The notes under the pieces were generated by a model. That model had not been told where the DNA came from. It did no database searches and saw only the letters and a program-made list of their open reading frames with translations. The translations under genes were made by a program, and so were the position numbers. Below are positions 45,656 through 53,656 of a stretch of DNA of 64,000 nt, piece after piece. The stretch comes from Vibrio gigantis (GTDB lineage Bacteria; Pseudomonadota; Gammaproteobacteria; Enterobacterales; Vibrionaceae). Every line of letters begins with the position of its first letter. Positions within the stretch are counted from its first letter, which is position 1. The stretch spans positions 62,001 to 126,000 of the forward strand of contig NZ_AP025493.1 of NCBI RefSeq assembly GCF_024347515.1. The letters are read 5' to 3'.

Positions 45656-45670
45656 ATAACCAATAGTTAT
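45656..45670. promoter_or_regulatory. ATAAC-N5-GTTAT dyad, site B
   Basis: ATAACCAATAGTTAT, one base different from site A and sharing the 14-mer TTTATAACCAATAG with the complement of the region near 61216-61229. It ends 50 bases before the MoxR start, where it could bind an activator or repressor. Confidence 0.6.
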
Positions 45671-45720
45671 AGGGCTTGTGAGTAGGATGTACGCAGCCAG
45701 ATTGAATAAAGGGAAGACCT

Positions 45721-46704
45721 ATGAACCATGCGCAACAAGCAATAAACCAACTGATTGAACAGACAGAGAAAAGTGTTATCGGTCAGAGTCACGTCGTTCG
45801 GGCTCTGGTGATAGGGTTATTGACTAATGGCCATGTGCTTCTTGAGGGGCTTCCCGGTACGGCGAAAACTCGCTCAGTGAAATCGCTAGCGAACCTACTG
45901 AACACCAGTTTTGGTCGAATTCAGTTTACGCCTGACCTGCTGCCATCAGATGTAACAGGTACAGAAGTGTATCAAGAGCTTGATGGAAAGCCTCAATTGC
46001 ACTTCCAACCGGGTCCTATTTTCAACAGTATTGTTTTAGCCGATGAAGTGAACCGTGCTCCTGCGAAGGTACAAGCGGCTCTACTTGAAGCGATGGCGGA
46101 AGGCACGATTACAGTGGGTGGTCAAACTCATATCCTGCCAGATCTATTCATGGTGCTAGCAACTCAAAACCCAGTTGAGCAAGAGGGCACTTATCCATTA
46201 CCTGAAGCACAAATGGACCGTTTCATCATGAAAGTAACGGTCGACTATCCAGAAGATGAAGCTGAGCGCGACATCATTCGACTGGTACGTAGCGAAGAGT
46301 TGGGCAGCGAAACCAGTTCAGAACTAGTTACGCCGCAGCATATTGAACCTGAATTGGTGCTTGAGGCGCGCCGTCAACTTCCTGAAATAGCGGTTTCTGA
46401 TTTAGTCGAAAACTACATTGTTACCTTGGTGATGGCAACTCGTAAGCCAGAACGTTACCCAGAATCTAACCTATCAAAATGGATCGAGATTGGTTCAAGT
46501 CCTCGTGCTTCTATCGCTTTGGATAAGTGTGCTCGGGCTTATGCATGGCTACAAGGACGTGACCACGTCACGTTGGACGATGTGCGTGCAATGCTTCCAA
46601 CTGTGTTGGGGCACCGATTCTCGTTGTCTTACGATGCATTGGCTGACGGCGTTGACCATCAAAGAGTGGTTGAAGAACTGCTTGATAATGTTGAGATCGG
46701 ATAA
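45721..46704 (+). CDS. MoxR-type AAA+ ATPase, locus 2
   Basis: A 327-residue paralogue of the MoxR at 27164. Walker A GLPGTAKT, Walker B VLADE followed by VNRAPAKVQAALLEAM, and the TQNPVEQEGTYPLPEAQMDRF block are unchanged. The C-terminal lid is shorter and less similar. It heads the second six-gene Bat operon, with the next gene 12 bases away. The upstream dyad at 45656 and the lack of any terminator inside the operon suggest one regulated transcript to 52405. Confidence 0.95.
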   Translation: MNHAQQAINQLIEQTEKSVIGQSHVVRALVIGLLTNGHVLLEGLPGTAKTRSVKSLANLLNTSFGRIQFTPDLLPSDVTGTEVYQELDGKPQLHFQPGPIFNSIVLADEVNRAPAKVQAALLEAMAEGTITVGGQTHILPDLFMVLATQNPVEQEGTYPLPEAQMDRFIMKVTVDYPEDEAERDIIRLVRSEELGSETSSELVTPQHIEPELVLEARRQLPEIAVSDLVENYIVTLVMATRKPERYPESNLSKWIEIGSSPRASIALDKCARAYAWLQGRDHVTLDDVRAMLPTVLGHRFSLSYDALADGVDHQRVVEELLDNVEIG

Positions 46705-46716
46705 CTAGGGGGCGTC

Positions 46717-47679
46717 ATGGCGAAGCCAACACAAGCTCCCAAATCGCAAGGCCTTGATCCACGGTTGTATTGTGACTACTCGCGGTTAGTGAGAATTCAG
46801 GCTCAAGCTGAATCATTTTCCCTATTACCTCATTTAAAAGCGGGCAGCGTGCTTTCGGGCAGGCATAACTCTTTGTTCCGTGGTCGTGGGTTGAATTTTG
46901 AGGAGTTGCGACACTACCAACTCGGTGATGATATTCGTAATCTTGATTGGAAAGTCACGATGCGAACGGGTAAGCCTCATGTTCGCAGCTACACTGAAGA
47001 GAAAGACCGTAATGTGATGATCTGTGTCGATCAGCGCAGCTCAATGTTCTTTGCCTCTCAAGACACTATGAAGTCAGTCGTCGCAGCTGAAGTTGCGGCA
47101 TTGTGTGGTTGGCGTGTGCTCAAAGATGGCGACCGAGTGGGCTTCGTTTTAGCCTCACACCAAAAGCTATTTCACACTAAAGCGCAACGTTCTCAGTCTG
47201 ACTTACTATCCCAACTCAAACATCTTGCTAAAGCTAATCAGAGCTTGGGTGTAAATGTGAGTGACAATGAGGGAGTCGGGTTTACTCAATGGATCGAGTT
47301 AATTAAGCGCATGAGGTTAAAACAGTCGACCTTAATCTTTATTAGTGATTGGCGTGATTGCCAAGAACAACACCTTGATCGACTCCAGCAGCTACAGCAA
47401 CACAATGACATTCTTGCCATTATGGTGACCGATCCTCTGGAACAGTCACTGCCTCAAGATCTTGCAAGCGCAAACTGGGTAGTCGGTGATGGTCGTTTTC
47501 AACTTAATCTGGATAGCCAATCTAAGGTTAGCCTTGCGAGCGAGAGCCTTGCTCAAAAAGCGGCACTTCAAAAACAATCTCTTGCTAAATTAATGGCGAT
47601 GAAAAACCTTCCTTATATCGAATTAGACACGTCGGGTGCTCATATTTCACAGCTTCAAAAGCTAGTAGGAGGGCGCTAA
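46717..47679 (+). CDS. DUF58 protein, locus 2
   Basis: A 320-residue paralogue of the DUF58 protein at 28192. GRGLNFEELRHYQLGDDIRN and LDWKVTMR mark the family, and the VWA-like metal site is VDQRSSMFF. Its stop is directly followed by the next ATG. It is expected to link the MoxR ATPase to the membrane Bat proteins. Confidence 0.93.
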   Translation: MAKPTQAPKSQGLDPRLYCDYSRLVRIQAQAESFSLLPHLKAGSVLSGRHNSLFRGRGLNFEELRHYQLGDDIRNLDWKVTMRTGKPHVRSYTEEKDRNVMICVDQRSSMFFASQDTMKSVVAAEVAALCGWRVLKDGDRVGFVLASHQKLFHTKAQRSQSDLLSQLKHLAKANQSLGVNVSDNEGVGFTQWIELIKRMRLKQSTLIFISDWRDCQEQHLDRLQQLQQHNDILAIMVTDPLEQSLPQDLASANWVVGDGRFQLNLDSQSKVSLASESLAQKAALQKQSLAKLMAMKNLPYIELDTSGAHISQLQKLVGGR

Positions 47680-48240
47680 ATGACCGTTGAACATACGCCT
47701 CCAAGTACTTATATCCTTCGTGAATTGCACGATGTCGCAATTCCCGGAAGCGTGAGCTGGGTTCCTCAAACAATCGGTTGGAAGATCCTCGGCGTTGCAT
47801 TGTTATTAGCCGCTTTCTATTTGGCTTATCGCGTAGGCTTAAGGTGGTGGAATAATCGCTATCGTAAAGAAGCACTTAAAGAGCTCATGGTATTGGATGC
47901 TAGGGACAAAAACTCAACCAAACGCACCTTCAAGGTACTCAAAGTGGTGCTTCGTTATCTAGATAGCCGCAATGCTAAGTTGTTTGGTCAAGCGTATGTC
48001 AACCGCTTGAATGCTTATCTGCCTGTTAATGCTGGCAAGAGTGCAACCAGTAATGCTTTCTTTACCGATGAAGTTTCGGGGCTGTGGATGCAGAGCTTAA
48101 TTGACCCTAAGGTTCGTTTGAGCTTTGAACAGCGTTTAGAGGTGATTCAAACTGCGATGATGTGGCTAAAACTTCATAAACCAGATGTACAAACAAAACC
48201 GAATGTACAAGCGACAACAGAGGGGCAAGATAATGTTTGA
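47680..48240 (+). CDS. DUF4381 membrane protein, locus 2
   Basis: A 186-residue paralogue of the protein at 29126, with the VAIPGSVSWVPQTIGWK stretch before a single membrane helix (about 35-55) and a long cytoplasmic helical tail. It begins immediately after the DUF58 stop and overlaps the BatA start by 8 bases. Confidence 0.88.
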   Translation: MTVEHTPPSTYILRELHDVAIPGSVSWVPQTIGWKILGVALLLAAFYLAYRVGLRWWNNRYRKEALKELMVLDARDKNSTKRTFKVLKVVLRYLDSRNAKLFGQAYVNRLNAYLPVNAGKSATSNAFFTDEVSGLWMQSLIDPKVRLSFEQRLEVIQTAMMWLKLHKPDVQTKPNVQATTEGQDNV

Positions 48241-49312
48241 TAGTTTATCTGCCAGCTTCGAGTTTGTGCACCCGCTGTGGTTTATCGCGTTACCTCTGCC
48301 GTTCTTGGTCTACTTTGCAGTGCCTGCTTATCGAACCAAGCAAATGGCCATTAAAGTGCCATTTTTCAGTGAGCTAGTAGAAGCAATAGGTGAAGCGCCG
48401 TCAGAAGGTGCCAGCCAGTTAACACCAAGCTGGTGGCAACGCACCACATTGATTATTACTTGGGTATTGGTCGTGTGCGCGTTAGCGAAACCAACCATCT
48501 TAGGTCAGCCACAAGTTCGCGAACAATTAGGTCGCGATGTGATGGTAGTGGTCGATTTGTCTGGCTCAATGGCGGAACAAGACTTTATGTCTAAGCAAGG
48601 TGAAAAGTTCTCTCGTTTGAACGCAACCAAAGAGGTATTGGCCGATTTTGCGAAAACCAGAAAAGGTGATCGGTTAGGTTTGATTCTGTTCGGTGACGCT
48701 GCGTTTGTGCAGACGCCATTCACAGCCGACCAAGATGTGTGGCTTGAGCTACTCAATCAAACAGACGTGGCGATGGCAGGGCAAAGTACGCACTTAGGCG
48801 ATGCCATTGGTCTTGCGATTAAGGTGTTTGAACAGAGTGAAAAGCAAAGCGCTGCCGATCAAGATTCAAGCATTAATGCCAACGAAAAAGAGAAAGTCGT
48901 GATTGTACTAACCGATGGCAATGACACAGGAAGTTTTGTAGAACCTATCGATGCAGCCAAGGTTGCGAAGGCTAAAGGCGTTCGAATTCATGTTATTGCG
49001 ATGGGCGATCCGCAAACCGTAGGAGAGGTTGCTCTGGATATGGAAACCATCAAGCGTGTGGCTCAAGAATCTGGAGGCGAAGCCTTTGAAGCGCTTAACC
49101 GCGATGAACTGACCAAAGCCTACACCCAAATTGGTGAATTAGAACCTCAGTTGTATGAGAGCACGACTTACCGTCCTAAACAGGGGCTGCACCATTACTT
49201 GATGGCCATTGTTGTTGTGATGTATTTGACTGCGTTTAGTTTAGCAACAATCCGCCGTCGATCGCTTTTGGCTTCTTCAGTGAAAAGTTTGAAAGGAGAG
49301 AACAATGCCTGA
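48233..49312 (+). CDS. batA: BatA-like VWA membrane protein, locus 2
   Basis: A 359-residue paralogue of the protein at 29625. Two N-terminal helices, a VWA domain with MIDAS DLSGSMAEQ and TDGNDTGS, and a C-terminal helix are present. ATG at 48233, preceded by AGGGG, is chosen over an upstream in-frame ATG at 48185, since the latter reads through the previous gene's end. It overlaps the next gene by 8 bases. Confidence 0.92.
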   Translation: MFDSLSASFEFVHPLWFIALPLPFLVYFAVPAYRTKQMAIKVPFFSELVEAIGEAPSEGASQLTPSWWQRTTLIITWVLVVCALAKPTILGQPQVREQLGRDVMVVVDLSGSMAEQDFMSKQGEKFSRLNATKEVLADFAKTRKGDRLGLILFGDAAFVQTPFTADQDVWLELLNQTDVAMAGQSTHLGDAIGLAIKVFEQSEKQSAADQDSSINANEKEKVVIVLTDGNDTGSFVEPIDAAKVAKAKGVRIHVIAMGDPQTVGEVALDMETIKRVAQESGGEAFEALNRDELTKAYTQIGELEPQLYESTTYRPKQGLHHYLMAIVVVMYLTAFSLATIRRRSLLASSVKSLKGENNA

Positions 49313-51029
49313 TTCTCTCATTTTGCAACAGTTCTTAACTCAGTTTCACTTTATCCGACCGTTGTGGTTGTTGGCTTTTATTCCGATGTTTTTCCTGTTG
49401 TGGATTCGCTGGAGAGAAGAGACCAAACCAACGTGGAAAGACATTCTGCCTGCACATTTGCGTGATGCATTGACCATTGGTGAAACCGGTTGGCGCAAAC
49501 AGTTACCACTAAAGCTTTTAATGGTGATTGTGACAATCGCCATTATTATCTGCTCAGGCCCAACATGGCAGCGTGAAGCTTCTCCTTTTGGTGAAGACAA
49601 AGCCTCAATGTTAGTTGTGCTTGATAACAGTGAATCCATGCTTTCTAAAGATTTACCTCCGAGTCGTTTGGAACGATCTAAACAGAAAATTAGAGACTTG
49701 CTTGCTGCGCGTAAGGGCGGCAATACTGGTTTGGTAGTGTATGCAGGCAGTGCTCACGTTGCGATGCCTGTGACCCAAGACAGTAAAGTATTCGAACCTT
49801 TTCTGGCAGCCATCACCCCTGACATCATGCCAGTATCCGGTAAGTCAGCAGAAGAGGCACTGCCACTCATCAATCAACAATTGTCTGGTGAATTAGGCTC
49901 GTCAGTGTTGTTGGTCTCAGATGGTGTAAATCCAAGCACTATCAGGGCGTTCGAAGCCTTCTTTAACGACAACCCTTATCAGCTGCTCATTCTCGCGGCA
50001 GGGAATAGCAATGTGGTGAGCGATAACCCAGTCGACCTCGATTCGTTACGCAATTTAGCGAATAAGACAGGTGGTCGAGTGATTGAGGTAACCGTTGACG
50101 ACTCGGATATTCGACAACTAAATCAGGCTGTTGAAAGAAACATGCAGCTCAATGGTGAATCTGCTATGCCTTGGAAAGACATGGGATACGGCCTACTAAT
50201 CCCAATGGCTATCATCATGCTACTGTGGTTTAGAAAAGGGTGGTTGGTTCAATGGTGTATGGTTGGCGTTTTGATTACGGGTAGTGTGTATTCTCCGCAC
50301 CTTGTGGCTAAAACGGTCAGTTTAACCGCTGACAAGCCAGTGGTTGAAGAGTCCCTGACGGTTTGGGATAAAACAGTCCAATGGTGGTGGGATTTATGGC
50401 TAACGCCTGATCAACAAGGACAACGCTTATTGAATCAAAAGGAATACCTTGAAGCAGCTAAGCATTTTAAGGATCCAATGCGAAAGGGCGCTGCTTATTA
50501 CTATGCGCGTGATTTTAAGTTAGCTCACAGTGCCTTCCTACAAGCCAAAACTGACCTTGGTTTATATAATGCAGCGAGCGCACTAGCTCGCCAACGTGAG
50601 TACCTTGCCGCGAGAGACTTGTTGAAAACACTGAGTGAAAAGCCAGACCTATCTCCAAAATTAAGAGCGGATGTGGAAAATAACCTTGTTGTGCTTAGTG
50701 GGATCGTCGAAGAGGTAAACCGAACCAGTGAAAGCCAGTCTGGAACGACAGATGGCCCAGAAGAATCTTTAGAACTCGAAGACGATCAACCGAGAACGGG
50801 TGATGGCGCTGAAGAGGAAACGGTCGCGGAATTGATGCTTAAAGAAACGCTTAATGCCAATGAAATTTTGGGGAGCCAAGAGCTCGCCGACAAGTGGTTG
50901 AAGCGCGTAGAAGCGGATCCTAAGTTCTTCTTGAAGTCTAAGTTCCAAATTCAACTGCGAGCGCCTGTACCTTCCATTGAGCAGACGAAAAAACAGCAAC
51001 AGATGCCAAAACAGGAGCAAACACAATGA
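49305..51029 (+). CDS. BatB-BatC fusion (VWA plus TPR), locus 2
   Basis: A 574-residue paralogue of the protein at 30695. The N-terminus FHFIRPLWLLAFIP matches it closely. The MIDAS is DNSES, and the middle helix region WLVQWCMVGVLITGSVYS is shared. TPR-like helices (about 365-450) are followed by an acidic linker (about 475-510) and a Lys/Gln-rich tail. Fusion of BatB and BatC is thus ancestral to both copies. ATGA overlap with the BatD gene. Confidence 0.9.
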   Translation: MPDSLILQQFLTQFHFIRPLWLLAFIPMFFLLWIRWREETKPTWKDILPAHLRDALTIGETGWRKQLPLKLLMVIVTIAIIICSGPTWQREASPFGEDKASMLVVLDNSESMLSKDLPPSRLERSKQKIRDLLAARKGGNTGLVVYAGSAHVAMPVTQDSKVFEPFLAAITPDIMPVSGKSAEEALPLINQQLSGELGSSVLLVSDGVNPSTIRAFEAFFNDNPYQLLILAAGNSNVVSDNPVDLDSLRNLANKTGGRVIEVTVDDSDIRQLNQAVERNMQLNGESAMPWKDMGYGLLIPMAIIMLLWFRKGWLVQWCMVGVLITGSVYSPHLVAKTVSLTADKPVVEESLTVWDKTVQWWWDLWLTPDQQGQRLLNQKEYLEAAKHFKDPMRKGAAYYYARDFKLAHSAFLQAKTDLGLYNAASALARQREYLAARDLLKTLSEKPDLSPKLRADVENNLVVLSGIVEEVNRTSESQSGTTDGPEESLELEDDQPRTGDGAEEETVAELMLKETLNANEILGSQELADKWLKRVEADPKFFLKSKFQIQLRAPVPSIEQTKKQQQMPKQEQTQ

Positions 51030-52405
51030 GTCGATATGATTTAGCTCTTGAATTGGTTCAAGTAAAGGTAGGGGGGGCAAAGTCGTTGAACTTAACCAAG
51101 ACCTTGCTTGTGTCGATGGTTTTGCTGTTTAGCACTGCTTTTTCTGCATTTGCTTCTGCTGCTGACATCTTCGATTTACAAAAAAGTGGTGATGTTGAAC
51201 TTATCGCTTGGATAGGTGAGAAACCCAAGTCAGGCGATAAGATTACGCCTGCAAAAATAAGCGTTAATGAACAAGTGATTCTGACCATTGAGGTAGCGAC
51301 ACCACGCTGGCTAACGGGTGGTACTCGAATTGGTAGTATCGAAATCCCAAATGTGATTGCCAAGCAGCGAAATCAACTTGCGACCAACTACACTGAGCGA
51401 GTGGGTGGCACAACATGGTCACGCCAACGCTGGGAAGTGACGCTTTATCCGATGACTTCAGGCGAATTCGTGATTCCGACGGTACCTGTTCGCGTTCAAG
51501 TGTCAGCCCCTGATGGATCAAACGTTGGTGGTACGCTTTATACACAGCCGATCAAGTTTGAAGCCTCACTACCTTCAGGTTTATTAAGTGATGAATCGCC
51601 TTGGTTTTCTGCAACAGATGTGGATGTTGAACAGCAATGGCAACGTTCGAATGAAAACTTGAAAGTTGGCGATGCGGTTACTCGCACCGTGACGATCGAA
51701 GCCAAAGACAGCTTGTCTGTGTTACTGCCAGATGTGTTAAACAATGAATCGACTCAGCAATATCAAGCTTACCCACAGCCAAATCGTTTAGACGATACAC
51801 AAGAACGTGGTGATTATCGTTCTAGCCGAGTTGAAGAAACGGTTTATGTGATTCAACAAGGTGGCGAATTTACCTTGCCAGACTTCTCATTCCAGTGGTG
51901 GAACAGCAAGAATCAACGTCTTGAAAGTGTTGTCGTAAAAGGTGAGGTGTTTGAAGCAAAACACACGCTCCGATCCTTTATCAAGGCTTACATGTCAGTG
52001 TTTATTTCTGCTGGTTTGGCTCTGTTAGTCTGCATTGCGTTAGTTGTTGCTGTTAAACGTTATTACACAAACCGTCCAACACCGAGTTGGCTGGTATTAC
52101 GTCGTTTACTTAAGCAAGGTAATTGGGCTGAATTAAGAACCTTTATTTATCGTCAATTACGAAACGAAACCTCTCAATTAGAACTGGATAAAGTGCAACT
52201 TGGTAAAGTGAATGGACAAAAGCGTTGGCTAGAGGATAGCGAAGCCCTTCAACAAGGGCGCGAAGACAAAAACGTATTTACTCGTTTATGGAAAGGCTTA
52301 CGTAACTTACCCGCTGACACATCAAACTCGAGTAATTCACGTTCAATTTTCGACCGCTTGAAAATCCCGAAAGCCTTGCCAGACTTAAAAGATAGAACTA
52401 AGTAG
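51026..52405 (+). CDS. batD: BatD-like protein, locus 2
   Basis: A 459-residue paralogue of the protein at 32277. A signal-anchor lies at about 24-48, then Ig-like strands (about 50-320), a membrane helix (about 325-350) and a longer, basic cytoplasmic tail. The start overlaps the preceding stop (ATGA). The N-terminal extension before the hydrophobic segment is unusual, and an internal start nearer the signal peptide is possible. It closes the operon; a terminator follows. Confidence 0.9.
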   Translation: MSRYDLALELVQVKVGGAKSLNLTKTLLVSMVLLFSTAFSAFASAADIFDLQKSGDVELIAWIGEKPKSGDKITPAKISVNEQVILTIEVATPRWLTGGTRIGSIEIPNVIAKQRNQLATNYTERVGGTTWSRQRWEVTLYPMTSGEFVIPTVPVRVQVSAPDGSNVGGTLYTQPIKFEASLPSGLLSDESPWFSATDVDVEQQWQRSNENLKVGDAVTRTVTIEAKDSLSVLLPDVLNNESTQQYQAYPQPNRLDDTQERGDYRSSRVEETVYVIQQGGEFTLPDFSFQWWNSKNQRLESVVVKGEVFEAKHTLRSFIKAYMSVFISAGLALLVCIALVVAVKRYYTNRPTPSWLVLRRLLKQGNWAELRTFIYRQLRNETSQLELDKVQLGKVNGQKRWLEDSEALQQGREDKNVFTRLWKGLRNLPADTSNSSNSRSIFDRLKIPKALPDLKDRTK

Positions 52406-52436
52406 CAAACTTTAGTCATTCGCATCGAACATAATC

Positions 52437-52465
52437 GGCAGGTTCTCTACTATAGGGAACCTGCC
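52437..52465 (+). terminator. Terminator of the second Bat operon
   Basis: GGCAGGTTC and GAACCTGCC form a perfect 9-base-pair stem, followed by TCTTT. It lies 30 bases after the BatD stop and just before the LysR-type gene. Confidence 0.78.
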
Positions 52466-52483
52466 TCTTTAATATGGAACTGT

Positions 52484-53389
52484 ATGAAAAGTACCGAGCT
52501 AAATCTAATTCCTATATTTGTCGCTATTTATGAAGAGCAGAACTTATCAAGAGCTGCTAATCGCATGGATATAAGCCAACCGGCTGTGAGTAAAGCGCTT
52601 GCAAGGTTGAGAGATATCTATGATGAGCCACTGTTTCACCGAACCACTTCTGGCGTAGAGCCGACCACATTTGCTATTGATATCTATCCTGCAATGGCCG
52701 CTGCGCTTAAAAACTTTACTTCTACCTTATCCGCATCAAGAGACTTCGACCCTAAAACTTCAGGCCGCGTGTTTTCAATTGCCTGCGTCTCGGCGGCGAG
52801 CTACGAAATGATGCCAAGAGTTATGCAGTTAATCAGCCAAGTTGCTCCTGGTATCGCACTAGAGGTTCATCCTTTATTTACGGAAGACTACGAGTCTGAT
52901 TTAAGGCTCCAAAGACACGATGTTATTGTCGATATGACGCCAAAAGGAAGAACCATGCTTAAGCATGAGGTGATTTCTCGAGAAGAGTTGGTGGTGGTGT
53001 GCCGCAAAGACCACCCTATGATTGGCGATACGATTGATATGGAACAGTTTTTAGCACTTGAGCATGTGGTTGTATCTCGTTGGCATGCACGTAAAAGCTT
53101 ATTGAGCTCTGAACACTACAGTGACCTAGAAAAACGTAGAATAGTCTATCGTGCTGCGGGTGTTGTCGAGATGCTACCTGTTATTGAAGGGTCTGATTAT
53201 ATCGGGGTGTTACCTATTTCATCAGTGCGTTGTTTTTCTGAAAAGTACGCGGTTAAAACACTGCCTTTACCATTTGAGTTGGAAGACCTCGATATGTGTA
53301 TGATTTGGCACCCAAGTCGCACTAATGAACCAAGCCATAAGTGGTTACGAGCCAAGATTAAAGCGGCAGCAAAAGAAATATCAAGTTAG
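52484..53389 (+). CDS. LysR-family transcriptional regulator, locus 2
   Basis: A 301-residue regulator with an N-terminal helix-turn-helix (about 3-62; NLSRAANRMDISQPAVSKAL and ARLRDIYDEPLFHRTTSG) and a C-terminal effector domain. It lies right behind the Bat operon terminator and reads in the same direction. It is the only LysR gene inside locus 2, and the locus 2 dyads fit the LysR T-N11-A pattern, so it is a reasonable candidate for control of the sulfatase, Bat and anSME genes. The effector, possibly a sulfated compound or its product, is unknown. Confidence 0.88.
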   Translation: MKSTELNLIPIFVAIYEEQNLSRAANRMDISQPAVSKALARLRDIYDEPLFHRTTSGVEPTTFAIDIYPAMAAALKNFTSTLSASRDFDPKTSGRVFSIACVSAASYEMMPRVMQLISQVAPGIALEVHPLFTEDYESDLRLQRHDVIVDMTPKGRTMLKHEVISREELVVVCRKDHPMIGDTIDMEQFLALEHVVVSRWHARKSLLSSEHYSDLEKRRIVYRAAGVVEMLPVIEGSDYIGVLPISSVRCFSEKYAVKTLPLPFELEDLDMCMIWHPSRTNEPSHKWLRAKIKAAAKEISS

Positions 53390-53428
53390 TCTAAAGAGAG
53401 AGAATGGGTAGTATTCGCGCGATTTTAA

Positions 53429-53581
53429 ATGGAAAAAGCCAAGACTCCAGAGTTAAGGCAAGTCATCTTTGCCGCTAGAGACAATGATATTGTTCTACAA
53501 GTTAGAGTGTTCTGGGAATCGTCGGACATGTTCCGTTTAGTGAGCGAGGCAAACTGCCCTTGGTTGGTAAAAAACCAGTGA
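53429..53581 (+). CDS. Possible 50-residue protein
   Basis: An open frame ATG to TGA in the 267-base gap between the LysR gene and the GGDEF/EAL gene. The product (MEKAKTPELRQVIFAARDND, then a Trp-containing end WLVKNQ) looks protein-like, but no clear ribosome site precedes it and I recognise no family. It could be a remnant of a longer gene. Confidence 0.22.
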   Translation: MEKAKTPELRQVIFAARDNDIVLQVRVFWESSDMFRLVSEANCPWLVKNQ

Positions 53582-53656
53582 AGGCACTTGAGTAACCAAT
53601 CACTGGCTTACTTGAGAAGTTGTTTCATTGAAGCTCATTAGTATTAAAAACTGACG

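Noticed and set aside
53429..53581. Interpreting the 50-codon frame as a transposase or integrase remnant
   Set aside because: No inverted repeats, target-site duplications or transposase motifs are visible nearby.
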